A stretch of 64,000 nucleotides of DNA from a bacterium (lineage in GTDB: Bacteria; Bacillota; Clostridia; Christensenellales; CAG-138): positions 62,001 to 126,000 of the forward strand of contig JALFDW010000025.1 of the NCBI GenBank assembly GCA_022778545.1, given 5' to 3'. Position numbers and translations under genes: made by a program. Shown in pieces: positions 63,320 through 64,000 of this stretch (positions are counted from its first letter, which is position 1; each line of letters begins with the position of its first letter). The notes under the pieces were generated by a model. It saw only the letters and a program-made list of their open reading frames with translations, made no database searches and was not told the DNA's origin.

Positions 63320-64000
63320 TTTGCACCTCATCGATGTAAGCGATCGTTTCTGCGCTCTTAAAAATGGCCAAAGCACAATCTGCTTTATTCTCGCTCATAT
63401 AATGGAGTAGACCTTCGTCGGTTGCATAAGATTTCCCCAATATTCTATTCAATTTGTCTTTGCCGTTGCAATGAATTAGAATTTTTTCAAGAGTATACAA
63501 TGTATCGTCCGTACTCATCGCAAGTTTTATGGTATCACTTGTAAAAACTGCGTACTTGGTTAATCTGCTGCTCGAGTTCTTATCGTTATCAGGGATAATC
63601 ACCACTTCGGTTTTTAGCTTCTTTGCAATTTCCAGAAAACGAGCGAATGACGTTCCACGAACAGATATGATGTCCACACCATTTTCAATAGGAAGTTTAC
63701 CGTGTTTTTGTTTATAAAGCTTTTGAATGACCAGCTCATCTGATGGTCCTTCCACCAAAAACACTCGGTTTGAGAGAATCAAGCGAAGAGTATCGTATCC
63801 AGGCATTTTTTCAAAGAACTCTACGGTATCTGGAGACAAATCAGAAAAAGTCATGGTCTTACCGTTCTGCAACAGAACAACTCGTTTGAGACTCAGCTTG
63901 TTCAAAACATAAGTGCTGTGCGTGGAAATAATGACTTGTGTGTCTTTGCTCAAGCCAATAATATCATCAATTAACTTAGACATATTACTATAAGACAGAT
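63309..64000 (-). CDS. gajA: OLD-family ATPase-nuclease, Gabija GajA-like (partial)
   Basis: The visible C-terminal part has the ABC-type H-loop (DTQVIISTHSTYVL), then a TOPRIM nuclease domain (FLVEGPSDELVIQKLY, and VIIPDNDK with DxD-like acidic residues). The frame is open to the window edge (LSYSNMSKL), so the gene continues upstream on the minus strand and the true start is outside. The methionine at 63983 is internal. With the helicase it suggests Gabija. Confidence 0.85.
   Translation of the reverse strand, partial: LSYSNMSKLIDDIIGLSKDTQVIISTHSTYVLNKLSLKRVVLLQNGKTMTFSDLSPDTVEFFEKMPGYDTLRLILSNRVFLVEGPSDELVIQKLYKQKHGKLPIENGVDIISVRGTSFARFLEIAKKLKTEVVIIPDNDKNSSSRLTKYAVFTSDTIKLAMSTDDTLYTLEKILIHCNGKDKLNRILGKSYATDEGLLHYMSENKADCALAIFKSAETIAYIDEVQNAL

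Overview
The window looks like a chromosomal segment of an anaerobic Bacillota (Clostridia) with a GC-rich core genome. Supporting features are consensus AGGAGG ribosome sites on most genes, YlmH, a PstA/DarA-type c-di-AMP receptor, an Rnf complex, an ECF folate transporter behind a tetrahydrofolate-type riboswitch, and TnpV/DUF6809 mobile-element genes known from gut Clostridia. The species cannot be fixed from the sequence. No rRNA, tRNA or CRISPR array was seen.

1-7.1 kb: a zinc-ribbon membrane protein; a LexA/CI-like (XRE-S24) regulator divergent from a 66-residue membrane protein whose promoter carries a 19-bp dyad; a GntR/YtrA regulator with a DUF5808-type membrane protein; a secreted beta-propeller protein; an aspartoacylase-family hydrolase; a small membrane protein.

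7.1-19.1 kb: a coherent peptide-scavenging locus. One arm carries oppA-oppB-oppC-oppDF (the two ATPases fused), a serine hydrolase and a cyanophycinase. The divergent arm carries an RpiR regulator, an M42 aminopeptidase and an isoaspartyl dipeptidase. The natural reading is import and breakdown of beta-aspartyl peptides, possibly derived from cyanophycin. A short block of hairpins and a MATE exporter follow.

20.8-31.5 kb: an F-type ATP synthase operon led by darA, with a delta subunit lacking its N-terminal domain, an epsilon subunit lacking its helical domain, and a c subunit with two carboxylates (E23, E56), which predicts Na+ coupling. Next is a riboswitch-led operon folT - RimK-like ligase - mrp, then a ferredoxin-type aldo/keto reductase.

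31.5-45.9 kb: an envelope and housekeeping cluster (glycosyltransferase-GtrA, phosphodiester glycosidase, metallo-beta-lactamase fold protein, nitroreductase); a complete histidine operon hisZ-G-D-C-B-H-A-F-IE-K; ylmH; a PH-like membrane protein; a TauE/SafE exporter split into two half-genes.

46-54.1 kb: an Rnf operon ordered C-D-E-A-B with no rnfG, then a lipid cluster (serine-palmitoyltransferase-like enzyme, SDR reductase, DAGK-family lipid kinase, PAP2-like membrane enzyme) that suggests sphingolipid or related lipid synthesis, unusual for this phylum. Rnf and the ATP synthase together suggest a Na+-based energy economy.

54.6-64 kb: a visibly more AT-rich accessory island. It has a broken tnpV, a DUF6809 gene, a Type I restriction-modification system (controller, hsdM, an hsdS that has lost its first target-recognition domain, hsdR), and converging on it a Gabija-like pair (gajB, and gajA cut by the window end).
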